This document shows positions 19,021 to 27,930 of a stretch of DNA of 64,000 nt, in pieces; position 1 is the first letter of the stretch; each line of letters starts with the position of its first letter. The stretch is taken from NCBI RefSeq assembly GCF_029910235.1, contig NZ_CP112878.1, forward strand, positions 1 to 64,000. Reading direction: 5' to 3'. The position numbers were made by a program, and so were the translations under genes. A model generated the notes under the pieces. That model searched no databases. It was not told the origin of the DNA and worked only from the letters and a program-made list of their open reading frames with translations. This DNA comes from Pseudanabaena galeata CCNP1313 (lineage in GTDB: Bacteria > Cyanobacteriota > Cyanobacteriia > Pseudanabaenales > Pseudanabaenaceae).

Positions 19021-22000
19021 TTACATAGCCATTCTTTCTTCATTAATTTCTGCGTCTTCGATATATTTTTCAAGTATATCAACGTAGGAATCAATCCAAG
19101 CCTTAACATTAGCATTATCTTCACCTTCCTTAAACTCTAAAAGTGACTTACGCTTTTGCTGATAAAAAATACTAGCTGATCCCGACCAACCATCAGTTGA
19201 GAAATTAGAAACTAAAGAATTTTTGACTTTCTCCTGATTGCCATAACGAACTAGAATCTCCCTTGCAAAACAAACTTTCCCATCTTCTCTAAACAAACGG
19301 TTTGGTACAAATGATGCAGCATAGCTTGCTCTTTCTTCTGGATTGTTATCAATCCAATTCCAGATATCATTTGGATCGAAAGATTGAATCATTGAAGCAG
19401 TTGTAACAGGGGGAATCCCATAACCTCTTAGCCATCTAGTAATACGAAATGCTCTAGTGTTAGATCTTGGTTCAATGTACTGAGTTAATACATCCCAAAT
19501 TTCTTTAGGGTTATTATTAACAATCTCAACTAGAAGCTTCTGAATTTCGGCATTATATCCAGTATCAAGATTACTAAAATTTTTAAATATTTCAGTAATA
19601 ATTTTAGTGGTTTGATCGGGGTAAAGAGCAAGATAAAATCTAGCAATCTTTGCCCATTGATAGCTATCAACACCATAATTAGTGCTTGTTAAATTTTTTT
19701 GAGGTTCTAAATAATTATTCAGAACTCTAAAGGTTATGTCTTCACTTGGATGCACAGAGAGAGAATGGGAATGATGGTCATGAATATAGCGCGAGTAAAA
19801 CAAGTTTAAAAGGATTGATGGTGAGTAAGGATGACAAATACTCAGAAGAAATTCTAGCCATTGCAAGAAAACGTTTTCAGTCATATCCTGAACTGTAATT
19901 GTCATTATTGAAAATTGAGAAGGGTCAATAACTCCTTTTCTCGCAAGATCAAGAATTCGCAGTGCCGATCTTTCCGACCTTCCAGAACGTCTAGTTATTT
20001 CAGGAACTCTAACAGACATCTTCTCATCTTTAGCAAGAGCATCTAGGTTCTTCTCCCAAAGATCCACATCCTTTTCAAAAATAGCTTGAAAATAGCCACT
20101 TAAGAATAAGCATTCTATATTTGGCGAGTTACGTTGAGCATTTAAAATTTTCTGAAGTAATGAGAATTGGTCATCACGCTTACCAACTTCAAGCCCAAAT
20201 TGATACATATTTAATTCATTAGTTGTTACTAGCCAATCAATCTCTGCATCAAAAAGAAAAGTATCCAAGATACAAGCATTAGCTAATTCGACTAGTTTAG
20301 AGATAATGATTTCATCACGCTTACGTTTGACATCTGCGAGATCTGAGTTTTGGTTACTTGTGTCAGAAATCTCAGGATTTGAAAAGCCATCTAATATATC
20401 AAGAGCCTCATCCCATTCACTCAATGATAGATAATATTTCAACGATGTATGAAAATCATCATTGTGATAAAACTCATTATGTAAGTCTATCCAGAGCTTC
20501 TGATTCTCTGCGGACATTTCTTTGGACTCATATCTAATAATATTGTTAACAGATTGGGTAAGTGTCCGAATCTCAGCATTGGGGTTTTGCGATAAATCCC
20601 TTAATGTATCTACAACTATTGGAGATAACGTATTAATTTTAGCCACGCCTCTTGCGCGATTAAGTATCACATCAATTACTTGTTTTTGTTCTAAATCTGA
20701 CAGGTTAGAAATACTTTCGCGCAACATTTGCCAAACTTCTTGGTATGCTTCCCAAACTTCTCCATAAGTCTGTGGCGACCAAAGTTTTGGCTCTTGGCGT
20801 AATCCCTGATGTTCTACACCTGATCTCATAAACCATTGATCTGATCTTAAGGCTACACTGCAAGCTTTGATCGCAATACTTCTACGGTCAGGAACTTCAG
20901 AGTTTAAAACTTCTCTTAGCAAAAGAAGACGCTGTTTAGGAGATGCTTCTGTTGTCGCAACTGCGCCATAGCCAAAGGCAAACAACGCGCAAAATACTCC
21001 TGTTGCGTTATTAGACCATCCCTCATTTTCTGCTTCTGCTAACTGAAGCAATATCTTAGCGGCTCCATCAAATAGATCTTGCCATACCGCTATTCCCTGT
21101 AATGCCCCTATAATTTGTCTACGTCCTGTCGTCAAGAGTAAAAGTTCATCTCTGCCAAGACGACCAATCTTTCTCTGTAGGTATTTCAAAGCTGTTTTGG
21201 GATCAGCTTGGGCGATCGCGAAAAAAAAGTTGGCTCCTAATTCGCTTCTCAAGAACTCATCATCATGAAAAATCCCCCCCTCTTCTAATAACTTCTTCAC
21301 TACTGAAGAAGCAGTTTGAGATTGGGCTGCATAGATAAACATTTCATAGAACCACTCTCGAAGTTCGGTTTGAGGTAACTCACACAAGAAATTATCAAGA
21401 GAAAATTCATTTCCATAATCTTTCCACCACTGAGTCCACAAGTATACATGTAGAGCTTTTGGCGTGATATATAGAGTTGTGGAACCTTGCAAGACTTTCC
21501 TGTAATTAAGATCCTGAACAATCCTTTGAAATGGTATCCAACCGATTGTGCTATCACCTCTTTCAATAATTTTCGATATTGCTTTTGCTTCACTAGCAAC
21601 TGATTGTCTAAAACCAAATCTTTTGAACAAGGCGAGGTGTAAAACTACTGTTTTTGTTTTATCAAATTTCTCATTATTTATATTTTCATATCCAGCTATA
21701 ATGCGATCATAGAAGGTTTCAGTGTTTTTAAAAACGTCATCAGGATTCACCTTTAGGTTGCGTCCAATCATGTGTGCAAATCTTGGAGAGTCCCCAGCGA
21801 AATCAACCCAACGCATAACAGATTCTGGTGGTACTCCATAAGAAAGGATTATCTTCTCAATCTGTTCAGTCGATAATCTTGGTGGATTAATATATTCAAT
21901 CCTAGAATCTTGACTTTCATTCTGGTTATAAATACTGATCAGTTTGACTTTAGTTTTTAAGTTCTTAAGACTCTTCCAAACAGATTCGCTTGTTGTCGTA

Positions 22001-22929
22001 TTACATTCGTCAACTACAAGAATTATCTCTGGAATGTTATCTTGACAGCACAAATAATTAGCTATTTGTTTTACTTCATCCGCTAGCGAATACACAACAA
22101 GGGACTCTAGATCTTCTTCTTTTGTTAATTCAAAAGCAAACCTTGTTTTTCCACTTCCTGCCTCTCCAATAATTCTGATGTGTCTTGAACTATCGTCTCT
22201 TAGAGCTTGTCGAACCGAAGCCGCATTAGAGTTGAAATCTGCACTGATCTCATATTCTAGGCGCATTTCTTCATCTGACTCAGACCATTGCTTGTGCGTT
22301 TTGAAATTATACTGACTATAATCAAATTTATGTAATTCCATCTTTAAAGAAGGAAAAACATCCACAAATCCTAGAATGTTATTACATCCCCATATCTCGA
22401 TTTTCGGGCTATTGTAACCACATTGTTTAAACAATTCTTCAGTAATTCTAATAGATTCTAAGCGATCTTTTTCGACAAGATCCTGCCCAAAACATACAAT
22501 AATATAATGTCCATCTTTATCTAGACAATTTCTAACACTATCTCCCAGTCTGTCCTTCTCTATAGGTACGGAATTCTCTTTTTTTCCTTTTCCTTTTGGA
22601 TTTTTAAGATCTTTGATTATTTTAGGTTCACCAAAAAGCTCTTTTTTCATTTCAGCTTCTTGCCAAGGCTTAAACGAGTCGCCAGTCTTAATTTGATAGC
22701 AGGTTAGCCCCTTTTTAATAAGACCACTCTGAATTTCTCCATCATAATCTTCAACTGCTGCATCTACCCCTCCATCTGCAACATTAATTCTTTCAGAAAC
22801 ATGGACTTTATTTGCGGTTAAATTAATATGTCTTGCCTCTGCCCACAAAAGCTTACGAAAAAAATCTACCGCTTCTTGAGCATTTAGTCTTTTAAGATCT
22901 TCACTGGAGGCTGTAAAAAGTGGACTCAT
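19021..22929 (-). CDS. Nuclease-STAND NTPase, candidate Avs-like defence protein
   Basis: A 1302-residue protein. The N-terminal 200 residues look like a PD-(D/E)xK nuclease: GGVDAAVE with Asp56, then CYQIKTGDS giving Q79-x-K81, with a likely helical Glu before. A STAND-type P-loop ATPase follows: Walker A GEAGSGKT at 255-262 and Walker B IILVVDECN near 304-312. The remaining 800 residues are helical, probably TPR/HEAT-like sensor repeats. This three-part build (effector nuclease, STAND switch, sensor repeats) is that of antiviral STAND (Avs) proteins, which detect phage proteins and cut DNA. It stands alone on the minus strand between a Fic remnant and a 380-base leader. Its codon use is more AT-rich than the helicase gene, consistent with later transfer. 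No partner gene is seen. Confidence 0.75.
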   Translation of the reverse strand: MSPLFTASSEDLKRLNAQEAVDFFRKLLWAEARHINLTANKVHVSERINVADGGVDAAVEDYDGEIQSGLIKKGLTCYQIKTGDSFKPWQEAEMKKELFGEPKIIKDLKNPKGKGKKENSVPIEKDRLGDSVRNCLDKDGHYIIVCFGQDLVEKDRLESIRITEELFKQCGYNSPKIEIWGCNNILGFVDVFPSLKMELHKFDYSQYNFKTHKQWSESDEEMRLEYEISADFNSNAASVRQALRDDSSRHIRIIGEAGSGKTRFAFELTKEEDLESLVVYSLADEVKQIANYLCCQDNIPEIILVVDECNTTTSESVWKSLKNLKTKVKLISIYNQNESQDSRIEYINPPRLSTEQIEKIILSYGVPPESVMRWVDFAGDSPRFAHMIGRNLKVNPDDVFKNTETFYDRIIAGYENINNEKFDKTKTVVLHLALFKRFGFRQSVASEAKAISKIIERGDSTIGWIPFQRIVQDLNYRKVLQGSTTLYITPKALHVYLWTQWWKDYGNEFSLDNFLCELPQTELREWFYEMFIYAAQSQTASSVVKKLLEEGGIFHDDEFLRSELGANFFFAIAQADPKTALKYLQRKIGRLGRDELLLLTTGRRQIIGALQGIAVWQDLFDGAAKILLQLAEAENEGWSNNATGVFCALFAFGYGAVATTEASPKQRLLLLREVLNSEVPDRRSIAIKACSVALRSDQWFMRSGVEHQGLRQEPKLWSPQTYGEVWEAYQEVWQMLRESISNLSDLEQKQVIDVILNRARGVAKINTLSPIVVDTLRDLSQNPNAEIRTLTQSVNNIIRYESKEMSAENQKLWIDLHNEFYHNDDFHTSLKYYLSLSEWDEALDILDGFSNPEISDTSNQNSDLADVKRKRDEIIISKLVELANACILDTFLFDAEIDWLVTTNELNMYQFGLEVGKRDDQFSLLQKILNAQRNSPNIECLFLSGYFQAIFEKDVDLWEKNLDALAKDEKMSVRVPEITRRSGRSERSALRILDLARKGVIDPSQFSIMTITVQDMTENVFLQWLEFLLSICHPYSPSILLNLFYSRYIHDHHSHSLSVHPSEDITFRVLNNYLEPQKNLTSTNYGVDSYQWAKIARFYLALYPDQTTKIITEIFKNFSNLDTGYNAEIQKLLVEIVNNNPKEIWDVLTQYIEPRSNTRAFRITRWLRGYGIPPVTTASMIQSFDPNDIWNWIDNNPEERASYAASFVPNRLFREDGKVCFAREILVRYGNQEKVKNSLVSNFSTDGWSGSASIFYQQKRKSLLEFKEGEDNANVKAWIDSYVDILEKYIEDAEINEERMAM

Positions 22930-23311
22930 AACTTAGGGTAAACTGATTTTGTTGATTATAGCCTAAGTATTTCCAGTCGAATTCATTATCGCTGTATTCA
23001 GAATAATCATCAAACCTAAAAAAATAAATTCATTGATGTTCGGTATATTCATCGCGTCGTTGGTTGCCTATCGTTGTGATCGCGCTAAGTGCCACTACAT
23101 TAACATTGCGTTGTTTAACTTATTGAGAAATGTGCATGAAAAGTATGTTTTTCTATACATATTGGTCTTAGCCTAAATTTTTTGCAGAAAACAAAAAACT
23201 ATAATTGCCAGACTAAGTATGGGGTTAATGCATGTTTGAAGTCGTAAAGCTTGCTGAAAATCCTTAGCAGGAGTTTTATAGAAAATTAATTTGAGGAGAA
23301 GGATTGAATCA
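22930..23311. other. 382-base intergenic leader region
   Basis: AT-rich, without a convincing reading frame. It must hold the divergent promoters of the STAND gene (minus) and of the gene at 23312 (plus). A very short frame MFEVVKLAENP (from about 23234) exists but is not supported. I see no repeat array or RNA gene. Confidence 0.5.
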
Positions 23312-23782
23312 ATGAGCTTGAAATACAATCTGTCGGATTTACCAACTGGAAGTGAATCAAGGCAGAGCCATGTAGAATTTATTCGTGTGAACCTAGAGCT
23401 ACTGCTAGCAGTAGCATGGCATGGCTACGAAAGCGAGGGAAGAGGAGCGATCGTCATCGATGTCAGTAAATCGAAAGAATCGCAAATCGGCATCAGTCCC
23501 TATCAAAAATGGCTGAACTCCGAAAGCTATGGTTGCTACCTGAGCCAAGCCATAGCAGATCGCATCGCCACCGAATCAGGACAACCAAATCCATTTCAAA
23601 AGGATGAGAAAAGACAGATTAGGGAATACAAGCCCGACAATCAAGTTGTCGTCTGCTTTATCCGCACCGATGGCGGCTTTAGCTCCTATGTAATCGCCCA
23701 TCCATTCCTGACCGCCAAACAAGCCTATGAAGCTAATAAAACTAGACTTCACGCTGAATTTGCAGTAGATCGACCAGACTAA
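23312..23782 (+). CDS. Hypothetical protein, 156 aa
   Basis: Unrecognised. I start it at the ATG at 23312, with the strong GAGGAGAAGGA sequence just upstream, rather than at the TTG at 23291 that lies within that sequence. The product begins MSLKYNLSDLPTGSE, has a hydrophobic LLLAVAW segment and two beta-rich stretches (GAIVIDVSK and VVVCFIRTDGGFSSYVIAHP). This gives it the look of a compact alpha/beta domain of a single-domain plasmid protein. A hairpin at 23809-23833 follows. It probably belonged to the plus-strand backbone before the STAND gene and IS1 element interrupted the region. Confidence 0.6.
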   Translation: MSLKYNLSDLPTGSESRQSHVEFIRVNLELLLAVAWHGYESEGRGAIVIDVSKSKESQIGISPYQKWLNSESYGCYLSQAIADRIATESGQPNPFQKDEKRQIREYKPDNQVVVCFIRTDGGFSSYVIAHPFLTAKQAYEANKTRLHAEFAVDRPD

Positions 23783-23808
23783 CACCAACCCCAATATTCA
23801 ACCTCAAA

Positions 23809-23833
23809 AGCCTCCGATGTATATCAGGAGGCT
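23809..23833 (+). terminator. Hairpin after the 156-aa gene
   Basis: AGCCTCC (23809-23815) pairs with GGAGGCT (23827-23833), followed by AATTTG. It is a short stem with a weak T-tail, so it is a modest terminator at best. Confidence 0.4.
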
Positions 23834-23853
23834 AATTTGTTATGGAGTCAAAA

Positions 23854-24021
23854 ATGACCCAAAAAAGATACAAAAGCGTATTGTGTGGACTATTGCTATT
23901 AGCGATCGCTATCCATCCAGAACAGCATCACGTAGAAGAAAAGCATCCCAAAATCGTCCATATCCAAACCCGTCGCCAGCGCAAATATTGGCGAAAGAAG
24001 CAGAAGAGTATCAGTGCGTAG
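23854..24021 (+). CDS. Small protein with N-terminal signal or membrane segment, 55 aa
   Basis: Begins at the ATG at 23854 with GGAG 6 bases upstream. The product starts MTQKRYKSVLCGLLLLAIAI, a basic n-region followed by a hydrophobic core, and ends in a His/Lys/Arg-rich tail (QTRRQRKYWRKKQK). It could be a small exported or membrane peptide with a strongly basic end. The competing 73-residue frame from 23817 starts inside a hairpin and has no ribosome site, so I prefer this one. No homology is recognised. Confidence 0.4.
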   Translation: MTQKRYKSVLCGLLLLAIAIHPEQHHVEEKHPKIVHIQTRRQRKYWRKKQKSISA

Positions 24022-24030
24022 AAGCAAATG

Positions 24031-24067
24031 GCAAATAGCTTTTGGCTAATCGCTAACAGCTATTTGC
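24031..24067 (+). terminator. Inverted repeat between two small genes
   Basis: GCAAATAGCT (24031-24040) pairs with AGCTATTTGC (24058-24067). No T-run follows. The right arm is next to the GAGG ribosome site of the following gene, so the structure could also influence its translation. Confidence 0.4.
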
Positions 24068-24080
24068 GAGGTTCAAAAAT

Positions 24081-24272
24081 ATGACAACAAACCAATTTGG
24101 TAAATCTTTTAATCGCGCAAAGATTGAATCAGAAGTCCAAAAAACAAAAAATCTAATCGTTTCTCTACAATCCAAGCTCGACAAGAGTATCAGAAAAAAG
24201 AAGACCTCTATGGATCTACAAATAGCTAAAAACCATTTGCAGATACTATTACGCGATTGTGAAATAGGGTAG
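24081..24272 (+). CDS. Small coiled-coil protein, 3' end altered by IS1 insertion
   Basis: A 63-residue, Lys-rich, helical frame starting MTTNQFGKSFNRAKIESEVQ at the ATG at 24081, with GAGG 8 bases upstream. The stop codon is supplied by the IS1 element: the frame enters the left terminal repeat and ends in GG-TAG. Joining the two target-site copies restores a frame that runs on past the insertion point (...CEIATKVKPIIKEQ...) for about 45 more residues and overlaps the start of the gene at 25133. The original protein was therefore probably longer, or the overlap was regulatory. No function recognised. Confidence 0.45.
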   Translation: MTTNQFGKSFNRAKIESEVQKTKNLIVSLQSKLDKSIRKKKTSMDLQIAKNHLQILLRDCEIG

Positions 24273-24291
24273 TCCTAAAAAGGAAAGGATG
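24268..24291 (+). repeat. IS1-type left terminal inverted repeat
   Basis: Exact reverse complement of 25062-25085 over 24 bases. The transposase stop codon (24275-24277) lies inside it. Confidence 0.95.
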
Positions 24292-25024
24292 CACACGGAG
24301 GTAAAGAATCGTTGTAATGATGAATAAAATTCCAAATGGCTCCAATGTGATTTTCCAACTTCTTAGAAAAGGATAAGGTCTTTCTAACTAGTCTAGATAC
24401 TCGTTGACGTAACGTACAGTTGAATCGCTCAATATAGTTGGTCTTTCCCGTTTCTTTACCGACTGCCCTATGACGTTTGCTGGGCAGAACAACTGGATAA
24501 GACGAGTAGAAATCAGTGTAAATAATCGCACATTGTCGATAGACACTAGGCAACGATTCCCATAACTTTTGAGCTGAGTCACCAGAGCGATCACCAATAT
24601 AACAACCGACAATTTCACGAGTCTCGACATCAATGGCAAGCCATACCCACTGTTTATTGCCTTTGTCGTCCACAAAAGACCACAATTCATCCATCTGTAC
24701 GGTTAAACGGCGTTTTGGTTTTGGTTCTACCTCCACCTGCTGAGGAACGTTTTCATATTTATGATTGACGTAACTCTGCAACCATCCCTCTGAGACCTTG
24801 AGGACTCTGGCTATTCCAGCTAGTGGGATTTTTTCTAGCAGTAGTCTCTCTAAAAGGTCATAAGTGTCTTGGATACGCTCTGAAACTCTCTGCCACTGTG
24901 GATTTTCTACAAATTGACGACCACAGTCCCGACATTTATAATTTTGTTTGCCATGCCGAGTACTACCGTTTTTAACCACTGATACGGACTGGCAGGATGG
25001 ACATGATGGCTTTGACTCTGACAT
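24275..25024 (-). CDS. IS1-family transposase, single uninterrupted frame
   Basis: A 249-residue DDE transposase from the ATG at 25024 (an in-frame TTG lies at 25042). The N-terminus has a zinc ribbon, CPSCQSVS then YKCRDCGRQF, and a helix-turn-helix (GIARVLKVSEGWLQSYV). The catalytic core shows QMDELWSFVDDKG, AIIYTDFYSSY and NYIERFNCTLRQRVSRL with the expected D, D and E. Classical IS1 makes the transposase by frameshift between insA and insB. Here one frame covers both, as in the single-ORF IS1 group common in cyanobacteria and archaea. The gene fills the element and appears intact. Confidence 0.95.
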   Translation of the reverse strand: MSESKPSCPSCQSVSVVKNGSTRHGKQNYKCRDCGRQFVENPQWQRVSERIQDTYDLLERLLLEKIPLAGIARVLKVSEGWLQSYVNHKYENVPQQVEVEPKPKRRLTVQMDELWSFVDDKGNKQWVWLAIDVETREIVGCYIGDRSGDSAQKLWESLPSVYRQCAIIYTDFYSSYPVVLPSKRHRAVGKETGKTNYIERFNCTLRQRVSRLVRKTLSFSKKLENHIGAIWNFIHHYNDSLPPCASFPF

Positions 25025-25061
25025 TGCTTTAATCTGTAACAACCTTCTAGATATTTTCCTT

Positions 25062-25085
25062 CATCCTTTCCTTTTTAGGACTACC
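25062..25085 (-). repeat. IS1-type right terminal inverted repeat
   Basis: Exact reverse complement of 24268-24291, next to the transposase start. It probably carries the transposase promoter. Confidence 0.95.
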
Positions 25086-25132
25086 TGAAATAGCGACGAA
25101 AGTGAAGCCGATTATCAAGGAGCAAAGCTTGC

Positions 25133-25465
25133 ATGAAAAATATCAAAGGCAACATCCATCAAATCAAAACCATGCTGAAGATTTGCAGCAAATATCATTG
25201 GGAATTGAAAAAGATTATTAGCTCTCGGAGCAAAGAAGGCTCTTATCTATTTGTAGGAGATATTCGAGCTGAATTCAAATGCCATCACGATCGACCAACT
25301 CACGCCAAATTTGACCCATCATTGACAATTCGCAGTGACGGAACGGTAGATCTCAATGAAAACCTGTTTAAAGATTCTCCCTATACACAAGAGATCAAGA
25401 AACTGCTAGAAGCAGCTCATGTGAGTACCGAACCCACCAGAAAACTAGGGTCGGGAATCAAGTAA
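25133..25465 (+). CDS. DUF1257-like small protein, 110 aa
   Basis: Begins at the ATG at 25133 with AAGGAG 10 bases upstream, which lies just outside the IS1 copy. The product starts MKNIKGNIHQIKTMLKICSK and has a charged helix, a short hydrophobic strand (SYLFVGDIRAEFKCH) and a terminal helical part. The overall shape recalls small cyanobacterial proteins of the Ycf35/DUF1257 type, but I cannot confirm this, so the name is only a loose comparison. Before the IS1 insertion it overlapped the end of the preceding small gene, so the two were probably translated together. Confidence 0.45.
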   Translation: MKNIKGNIHQIKTMLKICSKYHWELKKIISSRSKEGSYLFVGDIRAEFKCHHDRPTHAKFDPSLTIRSDGTVDLNENLFKDSPYTQEIKKLLEAAHVSTEPTRKLGSGIK

Positions 25466-25592
25466 ACAGAAGTCAAGCAGAGCCATCCCAAGCTCCAAAG
25501 CAATCGCTACCGAATTCACTATTACCAAATAATCGCCTAGCAGACTGCAAAAGGCGATCGCTCATATATACCTAAATTAGAGAATAAAAGCC

Positions 25593-26633
25593 ATGAATAC
25601 AGCAGCGATGATCGCCACTCAGCAAGCATTGATCGACAAAGGAGCCGAATACTTAGGCGACCTGATCGCATGGTCAATCAGTGCCGAAACCCGACTAAGC
25701 GAAGCCACCTTAAAACGAGCCGCAGAGCAAGTCAACCTCAACTTCAGTTATTTGCCCGAAATTCCTAATAAACTTAGTGCATTCAAAAATGCCCGCACCA
25801 AAACTCAAACTCAACTGAGCAATCAAAACCTCCTCATCCGTCAAATCTCCAATAACGGAGTACTGGTCTATGGATTTGTCCTAGAGAACAAGAACGAGAA
25901 AGACAAAAAGCTGCGCTATAACCAACTCGCCTCCTATAGCTTTGATAAGAGCAACGAGACAACCAATTGGAACCAAGAAGACTGGAGCTATGAAAATGAA
26001 TCGCTGATTGACATAGCCAGAACCACCTTCGACAAATGGTATGCATGGAGCCAAGAAATCACCAGCAAAGAAATCCGCGCCATGCTGACGGAGTTCGTCA
26101 AAAAAGCAGGAGTACCATTTCGAGAACGAGGTGGCACATACTTTGTTGCGCGTAGTTATCGGCTAGAACTAACCGCCTTTCGCGAACTACTACCCCTGAT
26201 TCACAAAGAAAACAACATTCGCTGGATGCCGATCGCAGGCATCGGCGACATGGACATCATCGCCAGACAATCCTTGGAAAAGGAAGTGCAGTCAATGTCC
26301 AGTTACTTAGACGAGCTGCTAGATCCTCAGAAAGTATCAGAGACAAAAGGCAGCACCCTTAAGAACCAACTTAAGGTATATCGGGAAGTAGAAGACAAAA
26401 CCAAAATGCTATCTGAGCTATTGCAATTTCGCTCTGATGCACTGACCGACAAACTTGCCAAACTGCGCCAACGTTGCCTAAACGTATTGGATGAAATTGC
26501 GACAACTACAGCAGTGGAAATCCCAGAGGAAGAACTCACCCAAACAGAAGAAATCATCGCTGAACTAGAAGAAACCAACCTAATAGAAACAACAGACGAG
26601 AACTCAGACAACCTATTCGATCTCGGCTTCTAG
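25593..26633 (+). CDS. Hypothetical protein linked to the MoxR/VWA pair (DUF6744-like)
   Basis: A 346-residue protein, mostly alpha-helical, with no enzyme motif that I recognise. The middle has VLVYGFVLEN and a VPFRERGGTYFVARSYR segment, which suggests a small beta domain. The C-terminal third is a coiled coil followed by a very acidic tail (EIIAELEETNLIETTDENSD). It sits 68 bases before the MoxR-like ATPase and two genes before the VWA protein, in the same direction, and probably works with them as an adaptor or substrate. I have a weak memory of this type as DUF6744 on mobile elements. The ATG at 25593 follows AGAGA. Confidence 0.5.
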   Translation: MNTAAMIATQQALIDKGAEYLGDLIAWSISAETRLSEATLKRAAEQVNLNFSYLPEIPNKLSAFKNARTKTQTQLSNQNLLIRQISNNGVLVYGFVLENKNEKDKKLRYNQLASYSFDKSNETTNWNQEDWSYENESLIDIARTTFDKWYAWSQEITSKEIRAMLTEFVKKAGVPFRERGGTYFVARSYRLELTAFRELLPLIHKENNIRWMPIAGIGDMDIIARQSLEKEVQSMSSYLDELLDPQKVSETKGSTLKNQLKVYREVEDKTKMLSELLQFRSDALTDKLAKLRQRCLNVLDEIATTTAVEIPEEELTQTEEIIAELEETNLIETTDENSDNLFDLGF

Positions 26634-26644
26634 CGAAGTATCTA

Positions 26645-26668
26645 GGGAGTAGCCAACGCGCTACTCCC
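26645..26668 (+). terminator. Hairpin before the MoxR-like gene
   Basis: GGGAGTAG (26645-26652) pairs exactly with CTACTCCC (26661-26668) around an 8-base loop. There is no T-run, so termination is uncertain. Confidence 0.4.
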
Positions 26669-26701
26669 CATTCAAAATCAAAGATTAAGAGGAACTCAAC
26701 A

Positions 26702-27919
26702 ATGATGGCAACCGAAATCGCGCAGACCAATGGACATATCACCGCCTTGACCGTAACCCCAAAATCAGCCTTAGCGAAATTGCAACAACTGCGAGAAGAA
26801 TTGAAAAGCGTGTACCTAGACCGCAGCGAAGCGATCGACCTAATCATGGTGGGACTGCTATCGAAAATGCATATCTTCTTAGGAGGCAAACCCGGCACAG
26901 GCAAAACCGAACTCGCGAAAGCCATCTCAGACGCAATCACAGGAACCACCTTCTTCCATTACCTGATGACCAAAACTACTGTTGCCGAAGAAGTATTAGG
27001 AGCGCCCGACCTTGCCGAACTGCAAAAAGGCAAATTCGTGCGCGACACCGAAGCAATGTTACCCGAAGCCCATCTAGCGTTAATGGATGAAATTGGCAAA
27101 GCCAATAGCATTGTCCGCAACTCCGCATTAGGACTGATGAACGAACGGGAATTTCTAAACGGCAAAACCAAACTGCAATCACCATTAATCACCATGATTG
27201 GCTGTTCCAACGAACTCCTAGATGGAGAAGAAGATGGAGCATTCTGGGATCGACTGAGCCTGCGGTACATGGTCGATTATCTAGGCGATGAAGACCTGCG
27301 AACATTACTGCTCCGCAAAACAGGCAACATTGCCGCACCGCAGATTACCACCATGCTGAGCCTAGCAGAACTAGAGCAAATGCAAACCGCTGTGAAAAAC
27401 GTGACATTCCCCGCCCCAGTCATCGACTCCCTGATTGACCTGCAACGGGAACTGAAGAAAGAAAACTTCATCGTCAGTACCAGAAAATACGTGCAGATTG
27501 TCACCATTCTCAAAGCCTATGCTTATTTGCAAGAAGAACCCGAAGTAAGCGAAGACAGCTTTGAAATTCTCAACCATGTGATCTGGAATCATCCTAGAGA
27601 ACAAGCGCTGATCAGAAAAATCGTCGCCAAAGTGGGCAACCCCGTGAATATCCAAGCCCAAGAAATCCTCGCTGCCATCACCGAAAAGCTTTCAAACTTG
27701 GGCAACTGTCCAGTTTATGGCACAAAGAAACAGCAAGACGATTGGGCAACCGAAGGTTCGGGAGTACTGTCCGATATGCGAAACATGATCGACAGACTGC
27801 AAAGCCTGATTGCTCAACACCCGAACAGGGCAAAGAAAGCACAACAAGCGATCGCTGAAATTGAAACCAAGAAGAAACCATTACTGGCGAAAGTTAGTGA
27901 AATCATGTACGGCGCATAG
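26702..27919 (+). CDS. MoxR/RavA-type AAA+ ATPase
   Basis: A 405-residue AAA+ ATPase. Walker A is GGKPGTGKTELAKA near residues 60-73. Walker B with the next helix is LALMDEIGKANSIVRN near 123-138, followed by a LMNEREFLNG sensor loop. A further arginine-rich stretch (DRLSLRYMVDYL) contains the likely sensor or finger residues. MoxR-type ATPases act as chaperones or motors that open protein complexes, usually with a VWA-domain partner encoded next door, as here at 27983. The ATG at 26702 follows AGAGGA. A terminator at 27931 separates it from the VWA gene, which may allow unequal amounts. RavA of E. coli is the nearest functional comparison, but the target is unknown. Confidence 0.85.
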   Translation: MMATEIAQTNGHITALTVTPKSALAKLQQLREELKSVYLDRSEAIDLIMVGLLSKMHIFLGGKPGTGKTELAKAISDAITGTTFFHYLMTKTTVAEEVLGAPDLAELQKGKFVRDTEAMLPEAHLALMDEIGKANSIVRNSALGLMNEREFLNGKTKLQSPLITMIGCSNELLDGEEDGAFWDRLSLRYMVDYLGDEDLRTLLLRKTGNIAAPQITTMLSLAELEQMQTAVKNVTFPAPVIDSLIDLQRELKKENFIVSTRKYVQIVTILKAYAYLQEEPEVSEDSFEILNHVIWNHPREQALIRKIVAKVGNPVNIQAQEILAAITEKLSNLGNCPVYGTKKQQDDWATEGSGVLSDMRNMIDRLQSLIAQHPNRAKKAQQAIAEIETKKKPLLAKVSEIMYGA

Positions 27920-27930
27920 AAACAACCAAA

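Larger units (their letters stand above)
24268..25085 (-). mobile_element. IS1-family insertion sequence, complete
   Basis: An 818-bp element bounded by perfect 24-bp terminal inverted repeats (24268-24291 and 25062-25085, outer end GGTAGTCCTAAAAAGG). An 8-bp target duplication TGAAATAG flanks it at 24260-24267 and 25086-25093. Both ends and the transposase gene are intact, so the insertion is recent and the element is possibly active. The size and duplication length fit the IS1 family. Confidence 0.95.

Noticed and set aside
23817-24038. 73-codon frame on the plus strand
   Set aside because: It starts inside a hairpin, has no ribosome site and runs across the better-supported small gene at 23854-24021 in another frame.
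24275-25042. IS1 transposase made by frameshift, as in classical IS1
   Set aside because: One frame runs from the zinc ribbon to the DDE core, so no frameshift is needed.
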